This document shows, one piece after another, positions 43,797 to 53,060 of a stretch of 64,000 nt of DNA (positions are counted from its first letter, which is position 1; each line of letters opens with the position of its first letter). The notes beneath the pieces were generated by a model. The model was not told where the DNA came from. It did not search any database and was given only the letters and a program-made list of their open reading frames with translations. The stretch spans positions 62,001-126,000 of the forward strand of contig JBCCIP010000004.1 in assembly GCA_039111475.1 (NCBI GenBank), written 5' to 3'. This stretch comes from JAUIET01 sp039111475 (GTDB lineage Bacteria > Pseudomonadota > Gammaproteobacteria > Pseudomonadales > JAUIET01). Made by a program: the position numbers and the translations under genes.

Positions 43797-45812
43797 TTAT
43801 TGAGAGTTAGTGTGTTTACCGCTAATACGGTAAGCAATTATGTGGTCTCCTTTCGTTGTGCCGTAATAAGGGTGACCACCGGCAACAATCACAACATATT
43901 GACTGTTGTTGATGGCGTAGGTCATCGGTGTTGCTTGCCCTCCGGCGGGTAGCCTCACTTCCCACAGCTTCTCACCGCTAAGCGTGTCAAACGCTCGGAA
44001 CTTGTCATCTGCAGTAGCGGCAATAAACGTCAGCCCGCCAGCGGTGGTAATCGGTCCGCCAGCCATGGGTGTACCCCATTCCAGTGGCACCGGTATTCCT
44101 ACGGTTTGTTTGGCCAGACGCTCAATCGAACCCAACGGCTGCTGCCACAGCAGTTCGCCGGTGGAAAGATCGATGGCAGACAAACGACCCCAAGGGGGTT
44201 CGGTGCATGGTGCACCCAGAGGTGATACCAGGAATGCGAATTCTGCCAGGTAATCAGTGCCCTCCATTGGAAATAGAAAAGGCGACGCGTTTGCTGGGTC
44301 GTGCGTGCTGCGCGGAATAAGGCGGTGAATTTGCGGCATGTGTAGAGTAGGCACTACCAATATTCCGTGATCTGAATCTACCGCGCCGCCACCCCAATTC
44401 ATGCCACCGGCTGATGCCGGCATTCTGACACTGCCTTTGACGCTAGGGGGCGTGTAAATACCGTCGTTGCGATAGGAATTGAGCGCATCGACGCAGGCAT
44501 TGCGATCCCAGAATGTGAAGCCCCACATGTCGTCTTCTGTGAGGTGATGATCAACCAGCGGTGGAATACCTGAAAATGGTTGTGTGGGTGACAGAACTTC
44601 GCCAGGTATCTCGCTGCCCTGAGCAACCGCGCGTTCCTCTATCGGAAACAGCGGCTCTCCGGTCAGGCGATTGAACACGAATACCATGCCTTGCTTGGTC
44701 AGCTGTATCACTGCGGGCAGCGTCTCGCCATTATGCGTGATGTTTGTCAGTATCGGCTGGGCGGGTAAATCGTAGTCCCAAAGATCGTGGTGCACAAATT
44801 GAAAGTGCCACACAACCTCACCGGTATCCGCGGCCAGGGCGACCAGTGAATCGGTATAGCGATTGTCACCAACGCGATAGTTGCCTACCAGGTCAGCGCT
44901 TGGACTACTGGTTGGAACAAAAATCAATTTGTTGACCGGATCGGCCGACAGCAAGCTCCAGGCATTGCCAGCGCCCACATGAAAATTGCTGTTGTCTGCC
45001 CAGCTATTGCTAGCAGGATCGTTCGCGTCTCTGGGCACCGGATCAAACGTCCAAAGCAGTTCGCCACTGCGTGCATCTATCGCGCGAACCATGCCGCTGG
45101 GTGCTTCAACGCGCAGCATGTCGGCCAGTGTTGAGCCGAATACGGCAACGTGTCCGACCATGGCGGGCGGTGCATGTATCTGCACTTCGTCCTGGAAGTC
45201 CAGAGGGCCGCCCGCGTCAAACTGAACTTCACCCGGTGTACCGTGGTTTGCGCCAAAGTCCGTACAGCGTTGTCCGGTGCTGGCATCCAGCGCAAAAGCG
45301 CGCAGATCAGCCGTGCCCCAAACAATGCGGCGTTTGCAGAGCTCTTTGTCCTTCTTATCAGTATCGATGAAACTGGATACGCCACGACACTTTACAAAGC
45401 TATGACCAAATGACGAAAAAGTGACGTCTGGATCGAAGCTCCAGCGCTGCTCGCCAGTGACCGGATCAAGTGCGATGACTCTGCCGCTTGGCGTGCAGCT
45501 GATCAGGGTGTTATCCAGCAGCAGCGGCGTGGCTTGCCAGGGATTGAACGGTTGCTCACCGTTTTCGATGGCGTCCAGCTCACCGGCTTGGTGGACCCAC
45601 GCTACCTCCAGTGTATGCACATTGTCGCGATTGATCTGGGTCATATCGGAAAATCGCTGACCGCCATGATCGCGACCGTATTGTGGCCACTCAGTATGGA
45701 CTACAGAGTCTAGTGGCTTGTTGGGTGCCGATCGCTGGCAGGCAGTCATCAGGCAACATATAGAGAGCATAACAAGCGTAAGACGGATATCGTAAGACAA
45801 GTGTATCTTCAT
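43797..45812 (-). CDS. PQQ-dependent dehydrogenase, predicted lipoprotein (quinoprotein beta-propeller)
   Basis: 671 residues. Signal peptide with lipobox LMTAC (Cys about residue 25), so exported and lipid-anchored. Eight-bladed quinoprotein propeller: repeated tryptophan docking motifs such as AIDARSGELLWTFD, AADTGEVVWHFQ and AIDLSTGELLWQQP. The closest architecture is the periplasmic domain of membrane-bound glucose dehydrogenase/alcohol dehydrogenases; no cytochrome c motif or N-terminal multi-span membrane domain is present. It would oxidise an alcohol or polyol in the periplasm with PQQ; PQQ synthesis genes are not seen here. Its start overlaps the acyl-CoA dehydrogenase stop by 4 bp. 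The substrate is unknown. Confidence 0.87.
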   Translation of the reverse strand: MKIHLSYDIRLTLVMLSICCLMTACQRSAPNKPLDSVVHTEWPQYGRDHGGQRFSDMTQINRDNVHTLEVAWVHQAGELDAIENGEQPFNPWQATPLLLDNTLISCTPSGRVIALDPVTGEQRWSFDPDVTFSSFGHSFVKCRGVSSFIDTDKKDKELCKRRIVWGTADLRAFALDASTGQRCTDFGANHGTPGEVQFDAGGPLDFQDEVQIHAPPAMVGHVAVFGSTLADMLRVEAPSGMVRAIDARSGELLWTFDPVPRDANDPASNSWADNSNFHVGAGNAWSLLSADPVNKLIFVPTSSPSADLVGNYRVGDNRYTDSLVALAADTGEVVWHFQFVHHDLWDYDLPAQPILTNITHNGETLPAVIQLTKQGMVFVFNRLTGEPLFPIEERAVAQGSEIPGEVLSPTQPFSGIPPLVDHHLTEDDMWGFTFWDRNACVDALNSYRNDGIYTPPSVKGSVRMPASAGGMNWGGGAVDSDHGILVVPTLHMPQIHRLIPRSTHDPANASPFLFPMEGTDYLAEFAFLVSPLGAPCTEPPWGRLSAIDLSTGELLWQQPLGSIERLAKQTVGIPVPLEWGTPMAGGPITTAGGLTFIAATADDKFRAFDTLSGEKLWEVRLPAGGQATPMTYAINNSQYVVIVAGGHPYYGTTKGDHIIAYRISGKHTNSQ

Positions 45813-47083
45813 AATTCTGCCACCATCGCGTGGGCGGCCGCGGCGCGTTTAACGCCATGCGCGCGGGGAAACAAATCGTCACTTGGCTGGTACTCTTTGA
45901 GAATTTGTTTTGCCAAGGTGATTTTCTGAACTTCTGTAGGCCCGTCGGCAATGCCCATGCGGTACGCCGTGATAATCTGATTGGCGAACGGCATTTCATT
46001 GGTAATGCCAAGCGAGCCATGAATCTGCAGCGCATTGGCCGCAACCTGTTGAAGAACACGCGGCATCAGTGTCTTCACAGCGGCGATGTCTTTACGAATT
46101 TTCTGGTAGTCGCCGAATTTGTCCGCTTTCCAGGCGGTTTGCAACAACAGCAATCGATATTGTTCTATCGCCATCCAGGATTCGGCAATCATGTCTTGCA
46201 CCATCTGCTTTTCGGCCAGGATTTCGCCTTGTGTTACCCGCGATAATGCCCGCTCACACATCATGTCAAACGCCATTTGGCATTGCGCCAGCGACCGCAT
46301 TGCGTGGTGAATTCGCCCACCGCCCAAGCGCACCTGCGTGACCACGAAGCCTCTGCCACGTTCACCGAGAAGATGATCTTCGGGAATTCTGACATTGCTG
46401 AACTCCAGGTAGCTGTGCGATGGCAGGCCGGGTTCGTTGGCAACGCCGCAATGTCTAACAAACTCTATACCGGGCGTATCAGCAGGCACGATGAATACAG
46501 ACTGGCGTTGATACGGATTACTAGCATCGGGATCGGTGTTCGCCAGGGTAATGTAAAAAGTGGCAAATCGAGCGTTGGTAGCAAACCATTTGCTGCCATT
46601 CAAAGTCCAGTGGCCGGCGTCCAACACGGCGGATGTTGAGATCATCTTGGGGTCCGCGCCGCCTTGTGGCTCGGTCATCGCAAAGCAGGACGCAATCTCA
46701 TTGGCCAACAGCGGTTCAAGGTATTGCTTTTTTTGCTCACTCGTTCCGTAATGGGCGAGAATTTCGGCATTCCCCGCGTCCGGCGCTTGGCAGCCAAAAA
46801 CGGTCGGTGCATTCAGCGAGCGCCCCAGTATCTCGTTAATTAAGGTAAGTTCCAGTTGTCCCCTACCTGGACCACCCAGAGCCTTGCCAAGATGCAAGCC
46901 CCATAGGTTTTTCTGTTTTACCTGTTGTTGCAGGGGTTTGATCAGCTGATTTCGTTGCGCATCATTGAGGTCTAATGGGTCGTGAACCAGATAGTCCAGA
47001 GGCTCGACGTTTTCCCGAACAAATTGGTCTATCCAGTCCAGTTCGTTCTGCAGTCGCTGCGGTGTCTCGAAGTCCCATGACAT
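45809..47083 (-). CDS. Acyl-CoA dehydrogenase (ACAD10/11-like, long form)
   Basis: 424 residues. Acyl-CoA dehydrogenase family: CFAMTEPQGGADPKMISTSA (flavin/substrate site, about 138-157), KWFATNARFATFYITLANTD, and the C-terminal QIHGSLGITNEMPFANQI. The N-terminal segment (RLQNELDWIDQFVRENVEPLD) resembles the acyl-CoA dehydrogenase half of ACAD11-type proteins. It is first in an operon with the PQQ dehydrogenase and is preceded by the best copy of the ATAGAC-N4-GTCTAT operator, 37 bp upstream of its start. Probably desaturates a CoA thioester formed by the ligase or CoA-transferases of the island. Confidence 0.88.
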   Translation of the reverse strand: MSWDFETPQRLQNELDWIDQFVRENVEPLDYLVHDPLDLNDAQRNQLIKPLQQQVKQKNLWGLHLGKALGGPGRGQLELTLINEILGRSLNAPTVFGCQAPDAGNAEILAHYGTSEQKKQYLEPLLANEIASCFAMTEPQGGADPKMISTSAVLDAGHWTLNGSKWFATNARFATFYITLANTDPDASNPYQRQSVFIVPADTPGIEFVRHCGVANEPGLPSHSYLEFSNVRIPEDHLLGERGRGFVVTQVRLGGGRIHHAMRSLAQCQMAFDMMCERALSRVTQGEILAEKQMVQDMIAESWMAIEQYRLLLLQTAWKADKFGDYQKIRKDIAAVKTLMPRVLQQVAANALQIHGSLGITNEMPFANQIITAYRMGIADGPTEVQKITLAKQILKEYQPSDDLFPRAHGVKRAAAAHAMVAEL

Positions 47084-47119
47084 AGATAGTGTCCGTTTTA
47101 GATAACAAAAATCTATAAA

Positions 47120-47135
47120 ATAGACATATGTCTAT
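47120..47135. promoter_or_regulatory. Candidate TetR operator, best copy, before the acyl-CoA dehydrogenase-PQQ operon
   Basis: ATAGACATATGTCTAT, part of the 20-bp perfect palindrome 47118-47137. It lies 37 bp upstream of the acyl-CoA dehydrogenase start and 172 bp after the 3' end of the tetR gene. An additional ATAGACA half-site stands at 47146-47152. It defines the consensus used for the other four sites. Confidence 0.78.
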
Positions 47136-47306
47136 TTACGGGATCATAGACAAATAGAATAGCCAATACAAGCGCAACAGCATGTATTTGTTTATGCAAT
47201 GCAGTGGCATGCCATCAGAGCTGACGGCGGTTGATGTACCGAGAAACGGACTAGCGAGAGTGAATCTTATGCATCGCGCGCATCTGTGTGCAGAGACTTA
47301 AGCGAT

Positions 47307-47900
47307 CTAATTGCGATCTTTTCCGTACAGCGCAAAATAGCCGAGTTCGGCCAAGGCATCCAGCGCTGCCGAAGAGGGTGCTTCGGCGCACTCACAGATC
47401 GTGGTAAAAAAATACATCTCAAATTGCATGCAGAACATTTCCAGTCGGTGACTGGCGGCGGCGCGCTTTTTGCCTTTGAATCGACTCAGGTAGGGCTCAA
47501 GAATGCCGCTGAGTATGCGATAGTTGTTTTTGGCAACTGACGGGTTTGTCAGCTGTGCTTGCATGATTGCTTCGTAAATTTTGTGGTGTTGCTCCCAGTT
47601 GCTAGCCAGTTGCTCTATCCATGCGCGAAATTGCTTGTAGGTGGGTTCTTCAACCTCATTCAGCATTGCAAACGTTTCTTCGCCCGATGGTGTTATACGT
47701 TCATCGGCCGCCAGCATCAGGTCAGTTTTATCCTTGAAATGAAGATAAAAAGTGGAACGGTTGGCACCGGCACGCTTGGTGATCATGTCGATGGTTGCGT
47801 CGTGGAAGCCAACTTCTTCAAATATCTCAAGCGCTGCATCAATGAATCGTGCTCTGGTGAAGCTGCGCTGCTGGCTGCGCAAAGACTGCTGTTTGGCCAT
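47307..47900 (-). CDS. TetR family transcriptional regulator, likely repressor of the catabolic island
   Basis: 197 residues. The N-terminal helix-turn-helix is typical: FIDAALEIFEEVGFHDATIDMITKRAGANRSTFYLHFKDKTDLM (about residues 19-62). The C-terminal ligand domain is unassigned, with several cysteines and aromatic residues. TetR dimers bind 15-20 bp palindromes, and five such palindromes (ATAGAC-N4-GTCTAT) flank or surround this gene. I infer that the protein binds them and is released by a pathway compound or CoA ester. No exact operator lies right at its own start (the nearest is 188 bp upstream), so autoregulation is unclear. Confidence 0.88.
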   Translation of the reverse strand: MAKQQSLRSQQRSFTRARFIDAALEIFEEVGFHDATIDMITKRAGANRSTFYLHFKDKTDLMLAADERITPSGEETFAMLNEVEEPTYKQFRAWIEQLASNWEQHHKIYEAIMQAQLTNPSVAKNNYRILSGILEPYLSRFKGKKRAAASHRLEMFCMQFEMYFFTTICECAEAPSSAALDALAELGYFALYGKDRN

Positions 47901-48079
47901 GTACTGTATCCTCTGTATTGGCCAGTGATTCTATCGTATCAGTCAACAGCCGTCTAATCAGTCAGCGCGATTTGGTGTCTATGGCGTTGCTACACGCCTG
48001 CATGCACAGAGCAAAGGCCAATCTTTCATCAATATGATGGCTGGCACGCAGGGTTTGACTCCAGATTAGTATACGGGTA

Positions 48080-48108
48080 TTGTTAAAATAGACATGCGTC
48101 TATATAAT
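48080..48108 (+). promoter_or_regulatory. Sigma-70-like promoter with TetR operator in its spacer, before the TonB receptor operon
   Basis: TTGTTA (48080-48085), 17-base spacer, TATAAT (48103-48108): a near-consensus promoter. The operator ATAGACATGCGTCTAT (48088-48103) fills the spacer and touches the -10 box, the classical layout for steric repression. It lies about 70-90 bp before the receptor start and 188 bp upstream of the divergent tetR. Confidence 0.75.
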
Positions 48109-48174
48109 GGTCTGAAGAAGTATTTGATAACGTTCAACCATTTAGTAAAAATGACAAGAGAGTGGGAGAAGCCA

Positions 48175-50580
48175 GTGAAGAACATGAAGGCGGAAAACAA
48201 GTGGGTCAAATCAACCATAGTAGCAACGGCTCTTGCCGTTCTGCCATTGGAGTATGTGTACGCGGATCTGGAGGAGATTATTGTTACCGCACGTAAACGC
48301 GTTGAAACACTTCAGGAAGTACCGGTTTCGGTGACCGCGGTCAGTGGTGATTTGTTTGAGCAGTACGGAGGGTCGGCAGCGAAAGACCTCGCTGAAATGA
48401 CCTCCAACTTGAACGTAAGCCGCGGCAGTGTCAGTCAAAATATTTCCATTCGTGGGCTGGGCACCTTTATTTCTACCGGCGGTTTTGCCTCCGCGGTGGG
48501 CCTAGGGATCGACGGACTGTTCTTTTCCCAGTTGCCTTGGCTTGAAGTAGGCATGTTTGATATGCAGCAGGTGGAAGTTCTGCGAGGACCGCAGGGAACC
48601 TATTTCGGTAAAAACACAACGGCCGGGTTGATTAATGTGGTGTCCAGATCACCCAGCGAAGAGCTTGAGGGGCATTTCACTGTTGGTTATGAAAGCGAGC
48701 TTGAAGCCTTGCGATTGGAAGCGGGCGTTGGTGGTGCGTTGGCCGACAATCTTCGTGCGCGAATTGCCGTCCAGCACCTGGAAGACGATGGTTGGATGGA
48801 GAATGCCGCAACCGGCGAGGCCGTTGAAGCGGCGGAACGAGACATTGTTAAGCTAAGCTTTGATTGGGATATTACAGATAATGTTCAACTATTCTCTCGA
48901 ACCAGTTATTCAGACTGGGCATTGGACGGCAACGCGGTTCAACTTGGTAATTGTGGCCCTGGTGGCCCTATTCCGCTGCTACCCTCTTTACCGACCATGG
49001 TTGAGGACTGTGTCGTTGACGACAAGAAAACCGGTGGCTTGCAACGCGATGGCTTTGACGCAGACATTCAAGGTCTTATCGATGCAGGCAATGTGGTCTT
49101 AGGAACGTTCGGCGCACCGTACGTTAATCGGTCCGGTGTAGTGAATGGCCGGAATGACTACCGTGATATTGAAACCTTTAGTCATTCTTTTGGGTTAGTG
49201 TGGGACGTGGGCGAAAACAGTCAGTTAATCTCTGTCACTGGTTACGCAACGCTGGAATTGGATTACGCGGTTGACTCCGACTTCTTTGACTCTTCGCTTA
49301 TCGAGCTGGGAGGCATGCCACCGACAATTCGCATAGGCTTTGGTCAATTGCTGGGATTCAGTAACTTTGAAGAATACACTCAATTTACCCAGGAGCTCAG
49401 ATTCGAATCTCGCGTCGGTGATTCGCTGTCTTATGTGCTCGGTGCGTATTACGAAGATTCGGAAACAGACTTGTTAGACCTCACCGATTTCAGCATTGAC
49501 CAGTTTGGTTTTTACGCCTCGCGTGATAAGCGAAGCCGGTTTGATAATGATTCCTGGGCGCTGTTTGGCGAGCTGGCTTGGGAGCTGTCTGACGCCTGGC
49601 GCCTGATATTGGGCGGTCGCTACACCGATGAGAGCGCAGATGCCAGCACTGTTGCGGAGGTTGGCAGCTTGGGCGACCCCTTTGACGACGACTTCCTGGC
49701 TCAGCTGCTGTTAGGCTCGGTTGGAATTTCCGAACTGGATTTGAACGACGAGCGCAACTCAACGAATTTCTCGCCCAGTGCCGTATTGCAATGGCAGGCA
49801 TCGGATCAGGGCGTACTGTATCTGTCCTACAAGGAAGGTTTCAAATCCGGTGGGTTTGACGGTTCGGTATCGGGTCCGCTCAGTATTCCATTTTACGAAT
49901 TTGATGACGAGACGGCCGAAAGTATTGAGCTCGGTGCCAAATGGGAAACGTCTTCGTGGCGGGTGAATGCGGCGCTGTTTCAAACCGAATATGAAGATCT
50001 GCAAGTCCAGGTTTTTGACGGAACCTTGGCAACAGTCACTCGAAACGCGGCGTCTGCGACGACGCAAGGCTTCGAAGTAGACTCGCTGTGGGCGGCCACC
50101 GACTCGCTGACCGTGACACTGGGGCTGGGGTATACCAATGCCGAGTACGATGATTTTCAAGGGGCGTCGTGTTACACATCGCAGACTGAGGCACAAGGCT
50201 GTGTTGCCGGCTTCCAGGATTTATCCGGAGGTGATTTGCAGTTGGCGCCTAAATGGAGTGCAAATCTTGGTCTTAACTGGGTTCGTGACTTAGCGGCAGG
50301 TTTGCAGTTGCAATTGGGTGCAACGGTTAACTATCGAGACGATGTTTGGCTGAGTACCACGCTGGACCCGGAAAGTCTTGAAGATAGCTTAACGTTGTTG
50401 AATGTGAATGCGTCGCTCAGTGGTGCTGACGGGCACTGGACCTTGGCGTTTATTGGCAGAAACGTCAGCGACGAAGAATATCGAACATCGTTCGCTGACA
50501 TTCCTTTCCATGATGCCCACCAAATTCGTCTTGGTCAGCCGTCAACGTATGAACTTCAGTTCACGTATCGATTTTTCTAA
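48175..50580 (+). CDS. TonB-dependent outer-membrane receptor
   Basis: 801 residues from the GTG at 48175 (GGGAG 6 bases upstream); longer frames back to 48094 would start inside the operator and are unlikely. Signal peptide about 1-31 (ATALAVLPLEYVYA-D), TonB box EEIIVTARKR at about 34-43, plug with VEVLRGPQGTYFGKNTTAGLINVVS, and a barrel ending in Phe (FTYRFF). It belongs to the same large subfamily as the receptor at 31-33 kb. First gene of the operon with an esterase, CoA ligase, MFS carrier and SDR, so it probably imports the pathway's bulky hydrophobic substrate. Confidence 0.92.
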   Translation: MKNMKAENKWVKSTIVATALAVLPLEYVYADLEEIIVTARKRVETLQEVPVSVTAVSGDLFEQYGGSAAKDLAEMTSNLNVSRGSVSQNISIRGLGTFISTGGFASAVGLGIDGLFFSQLPWLEVGMFDMQQVEVLRGPQGTYFGKNTTAGLINVVSRSPSEELEGHFTVGYESELEALRLEAGVGGALADNLRARIAVQHLEDDGWMENAATGEAVEAAERDIVKLSFDWDITDNVQLFSRTSYSDWALDGNAVQLGNCGPGGPIPLLPSLPTMVEDCVVDDKKTGGLQRDGFDADIQGLIDAGNVVLGTFGAPYVNRSGVVNGRNDYRDIETFSHSFGLVWDVGENSQLISVTGYATLELDYAVDSDFFDSSLIELGGMPPTIRIGFGQLLGFSNFEEYTQFTQELRFESRVGDSLSYVLGAYYEDSETDLLDLTDFSIDQFGFYASRDKRSRFDNDSWALFGELAWELSDAWRLILGGRYTDESADASTVAEVGSLGDPFDDDFLAQLLLGSVGISELDLNDERNSTNFSPSAVLQWQASDQGVLYLSYKEGFKSGGFDGSVSGPLSIPFYEFDDETAESIELGAKWETSSWRVNAALFQTEYEDLQVQVFDGTLATVTRNAASATTQGFEVDSLWAATDSLTVTLGLGYTNAEYDDFQGASCYTSQTEAQGCVAGFQDLSGGDLQLAPKWSANLGLNWVRDLAAGLQLQLGATVNYRDDVWLSTTLDPESLEDSLTLLNVNASLSGADGHWTLAFIGRNVSDEEYRTSFADIPFHDAHQIRLGQPSTYELQFTYRFF

Positions 50581-50583
50581 GGG

Positions 50584-51489
50584 ATGTCGGCAGCCCAGCT
50601 GGAAGGTATCCTTGAACGCATTGCACAAATGCAATCGGGGTGGAACGAGCTAACCGAGCTTGCCACCATGCGCGCTGATCTCGATGCGCTGTACCTGGGC
50701 TTTGACGGGGTTGCGAATTGCCAGCTTGCAACCGCGTGCGCTAACGGTGTTGATGTAGACACAGTGTCAGCACCTGGCGCGCATGACCACAAAGTGATTG
50801 TGTTATTCCATGGCGGTGGTTTCAGTATGGGCTCCGCCCGATCCCATCGACATCTCGCCCAGTGGTTGTCTTCGATCGCGGCGTGCACTGTCGTGTTGCC
50901 GGACTACCGGCTAGTTCCAGAGCATATCTATCCAGCGCAACTTGACGATGCCAGCCGGGTGTACGACTGGTTGCTGGATCAAGGTCATTATCCGGATGAG
51001 ATTGCCATAGCGGGTGATTCAGCGGGCGGAGGCCTGTCGCTGGCGCTGATCGCACACCTACAGAATTCGGGCAGGCCGCTGCCTGCCTGTGCCTGTTTGA
51101 TGTCGCCTTGGTTAGATCTACAGTGTAAAGGCGAAAGTTATCGCACGCTTACCGATCAAGATCCGGTCGCTACGCACGACATGGCGCTGGGCATGGGTCA
51201 GGCTTATGTAGGCGATGATGGCTGCCTGACCGATCCCTTGGCCTCACCCATACTGCTGGATTTTGATGGGTTTCCACCGCTTATGATCCAGTCGGGCGGT
51301 CGCGAGATATTTCTTGATGATGCCCGCACAGTGGCGGATTGCGCACAAAAAGCGGGTGTGACAGTGGAATTCTCAGAGTGGCCAGAGATGATTCACCAAT
51401 GGCATCTATACGCCGGTGTGCTAGAAGACGCGCGAAGGGCAATACACGCTCAGGCTGAATTTTTGGCCCGTTATCTGCGCGTACGTTGA
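50584..51489 (+). CDS. Alpha/beta hydrolase fold-3 esterase (hormone-sensitive-lipase family)
   Basis: 301 residues. HGGG oxyanion motif at 76-79, nucleophile Ser146 in GDSAGGG, acid and His toward the C-terminus (WPEMIHQWHL). The DYRLVPEHIYPAQLDDA segment is diagnostic of the HSL/fold-3 group. It hydrolyses esters or lactones of small to medium acyl groups. No signal peptide, so cytoplasmic. It begins 3 bp after the TonB receptor stop, firmly within the same operon, and could open the ester or lactone imported or formed by Baeyer-Villiger oxidation. Confidence 0.9.
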   Translation: MSAAQLEGILERIAQMQSGWNELTELATMRADLDALYLGFDGVANCQLATACANGVDVDTVSAPGAHDHKVIVLFHGGGFSMGSARSHRHLAQWLSSIAACTVVLPDYRLVPEHIYPAQLDDASRVYDWLLDQGHYPDEIAIAGDSAGGGLSLALIAHLQNSGRPLPACACLMSPWLDLQCKGESYRTLTDQDPVATHDMALGMGQAYVGDDGCLTDPLASPILLDFDGFPPLMIQSGGREIFLDDARTVADCAQKAGVTVEFSEWPEMIHQWHLYAGVLEDARRAIHAQAEFLARYLRVR

Positions 51490-51504
51490 CGTGAATGCAG
51501 TGCC

Positions 51505-53052
51505 GTGCTCAATCCAGTAGATCAAGCTTTAGTTACACCGGACAAGCCCGCATTTGTGCTCGCAGATACGGGCTTTACAGAAAGCTATGCAGAGTTAGAA
51601 AAGCGCTCGCGTGATATTGCGTTTGCATTTCGGGCTGCCGGACTTAGGCGGGGCGATTGCGTAGCCATACTGCTGGATAACTGTGAGCAGTTTTTTGATA
51701 TCTATTGGGCAACCCAGCGCATTGGCTTGTACCTGGTACCGATCAACTGGCATCTGGGTGCTATAGAAATACGCTATATTCTGGAAAATTCCGGCGCCAG
51801 TTTGCTGATAAGCAGTGCGGCGGTGGCATCCGCAACAAGTGCTGCTGAGAATGCGCCACCAGCGGTCAAACACTTTTGGTCAGTGGGTGGTGAGCTGCCA
51901 GAGTACGACAGTCTTGGTAGTATTACCGATGCTCTATGCAATAACGGTGAACTACCCGATCAGAGGCCTGGATCGGTAATGATCTATTCCTCCGGAACCA
52001 CAGGTTTTCCAAAGGGTATACGCAAATCACTACCTAATGGACTGTTTCGGGATGCGTCATTCGCCGAAACGCAGACGCGCTTCATAAAGCTCTTTGGCTT
52101 CCAGGAAGGCGACCGTTACCTGTGTCCAGCACCTCTATACCATGCTGCCCCAATGCGCTCATGCACGGCGACACAATGCCTTGGCGGTACGGTCTATGCA
52201 ATGACCCGTTTTGATGCGCGTCGTGCTCTGAGCATTATCGAGCAGTATTCTATTCAAGTCAGTCAATGGGTGCCAACGCATTTCAAGCGACTGTTGTATT
52301 TGTCGACAAACGAGCGTGCCGAATACGATCTTGGTAGTTTGCGTGTTGCCGTACATGCGGCCGCACCCTGCCCGATACCCATCAAACAAGCGATGATTGA
52401 TTGGTGGGGACCCATACTCACCGAATACTACGCGGGGACCGAAGGTGGCGGAACACTGATTCGTTCCGCGGAGTGGTTGTTGCACGAGGGGTCAGTCGGC
52501 AAACCCTGGAAAGGCGTTGATCTGGCCATTCTCGGGCCAGATGGTGAGCTTGATACAGACGCGAGCAGTGAAGGCGCGATTTATTTTTGCGACAGGCTTG
52601 GCGAACGCTTTACGTACCACGGTGACGACGCAAAAACACGTGCCGCGTATCGCAATGAATGGTTCACTCTGGGCGATATTGGTTTTATCGATAACGACGG
52701 CTATCTCTATCTCACCGATAGGCAGAGCAACATGATCATATCCGGTGGTGTCAATATTTACCCCCAAGAGGCAGAGAATTGTCTCATGGCGCATCCTCAG
52801 GTGTATGACGTGGCGGTGATTGGTGTTCCGGATGACGACATGGGCGAGCAGGTAAAAGCTGTGGTTATTCCGGCATCTGAATGCTATCAGGCGGACGACC
52901 TGGAGCACACGCTCATTGAACACTGCAAACAACATTTAGCCAGCTTTAAAGTGCCGCGAAGTATTGATTTCGTGGCAACGTTACCGCGTACAGAGACAGG
53001 CAAACTGGTCAAACGTACACTCCGGGAACGCTACCGGAATGCCGCGCAATAG
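51505..53052 (+). CDS. Acyl-CoA synthetase (AMP-forming, class I adenylate-forming enzyme)
   Basis: 515 residues with a GTG start (the only in-frame start after the upstream stop). Core motifs: MIYSSGTTGFPKGI (about 155-168), YYAGTEGG (about 312-319), LTDRQSNMIISGGVNIYP (A8 hinge) and PRTETGKLVKRTL with the catalytic Lys near the C-terminus. It activates a carboxylic acid to its CoA thioester through an acyl-AMP. Substrate class unknown; resembles FadD3/FadD-like ligases used for alicyclic or steroid side-chain acids. Operon position after the esterase suggests that it activates the released acid. Confidence 0.9.
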   Translation: MLNPVDQALVTPDKPAFVLADTGFTESYAELEKRSRDIAFAFRAAGLRRGDCVAILLDNCEQFFDIYWATQRIGLYLVPINWHLGAIEIRYILENSGASLLISSAAVASATSAAENAPPAVKHFWSVGGELPEYDSLGSITDALCNNGELPDQRPGSVMIYSSGTTGFPKGIRKSLPNGLFRDASFAETQTRFIKLFGFQEGDRYLCPAPLYHAAPMRSCTATQCLGGTVYAMTRFDARRALSIIEQYSIQVSQWVPTHFKRLLYLSTNERAEYDLGSLRVAVHAAAPCPIPIKQAMIDWWGPILTEYYAGTEGGGTLIRSAEWLLHEGSVGKPWKGVDLAILGPDGELDTDASSEGAIYFCDRLGERFTYHGDDAKTRAAYRNEWFTLGDIGFIDNDGYLYLTDRQSNMIISGGVNIYPQEAENCLMAHPQVYDVAVIGVPDDDMGEQVKAVVIPASECYQADDLEHTLIEHCKQHLASFKVPRSIDFVATLPRTETGKLVKRTLRERYRNAAQ

Positions 53053-53060
53053 GGCGTGAT

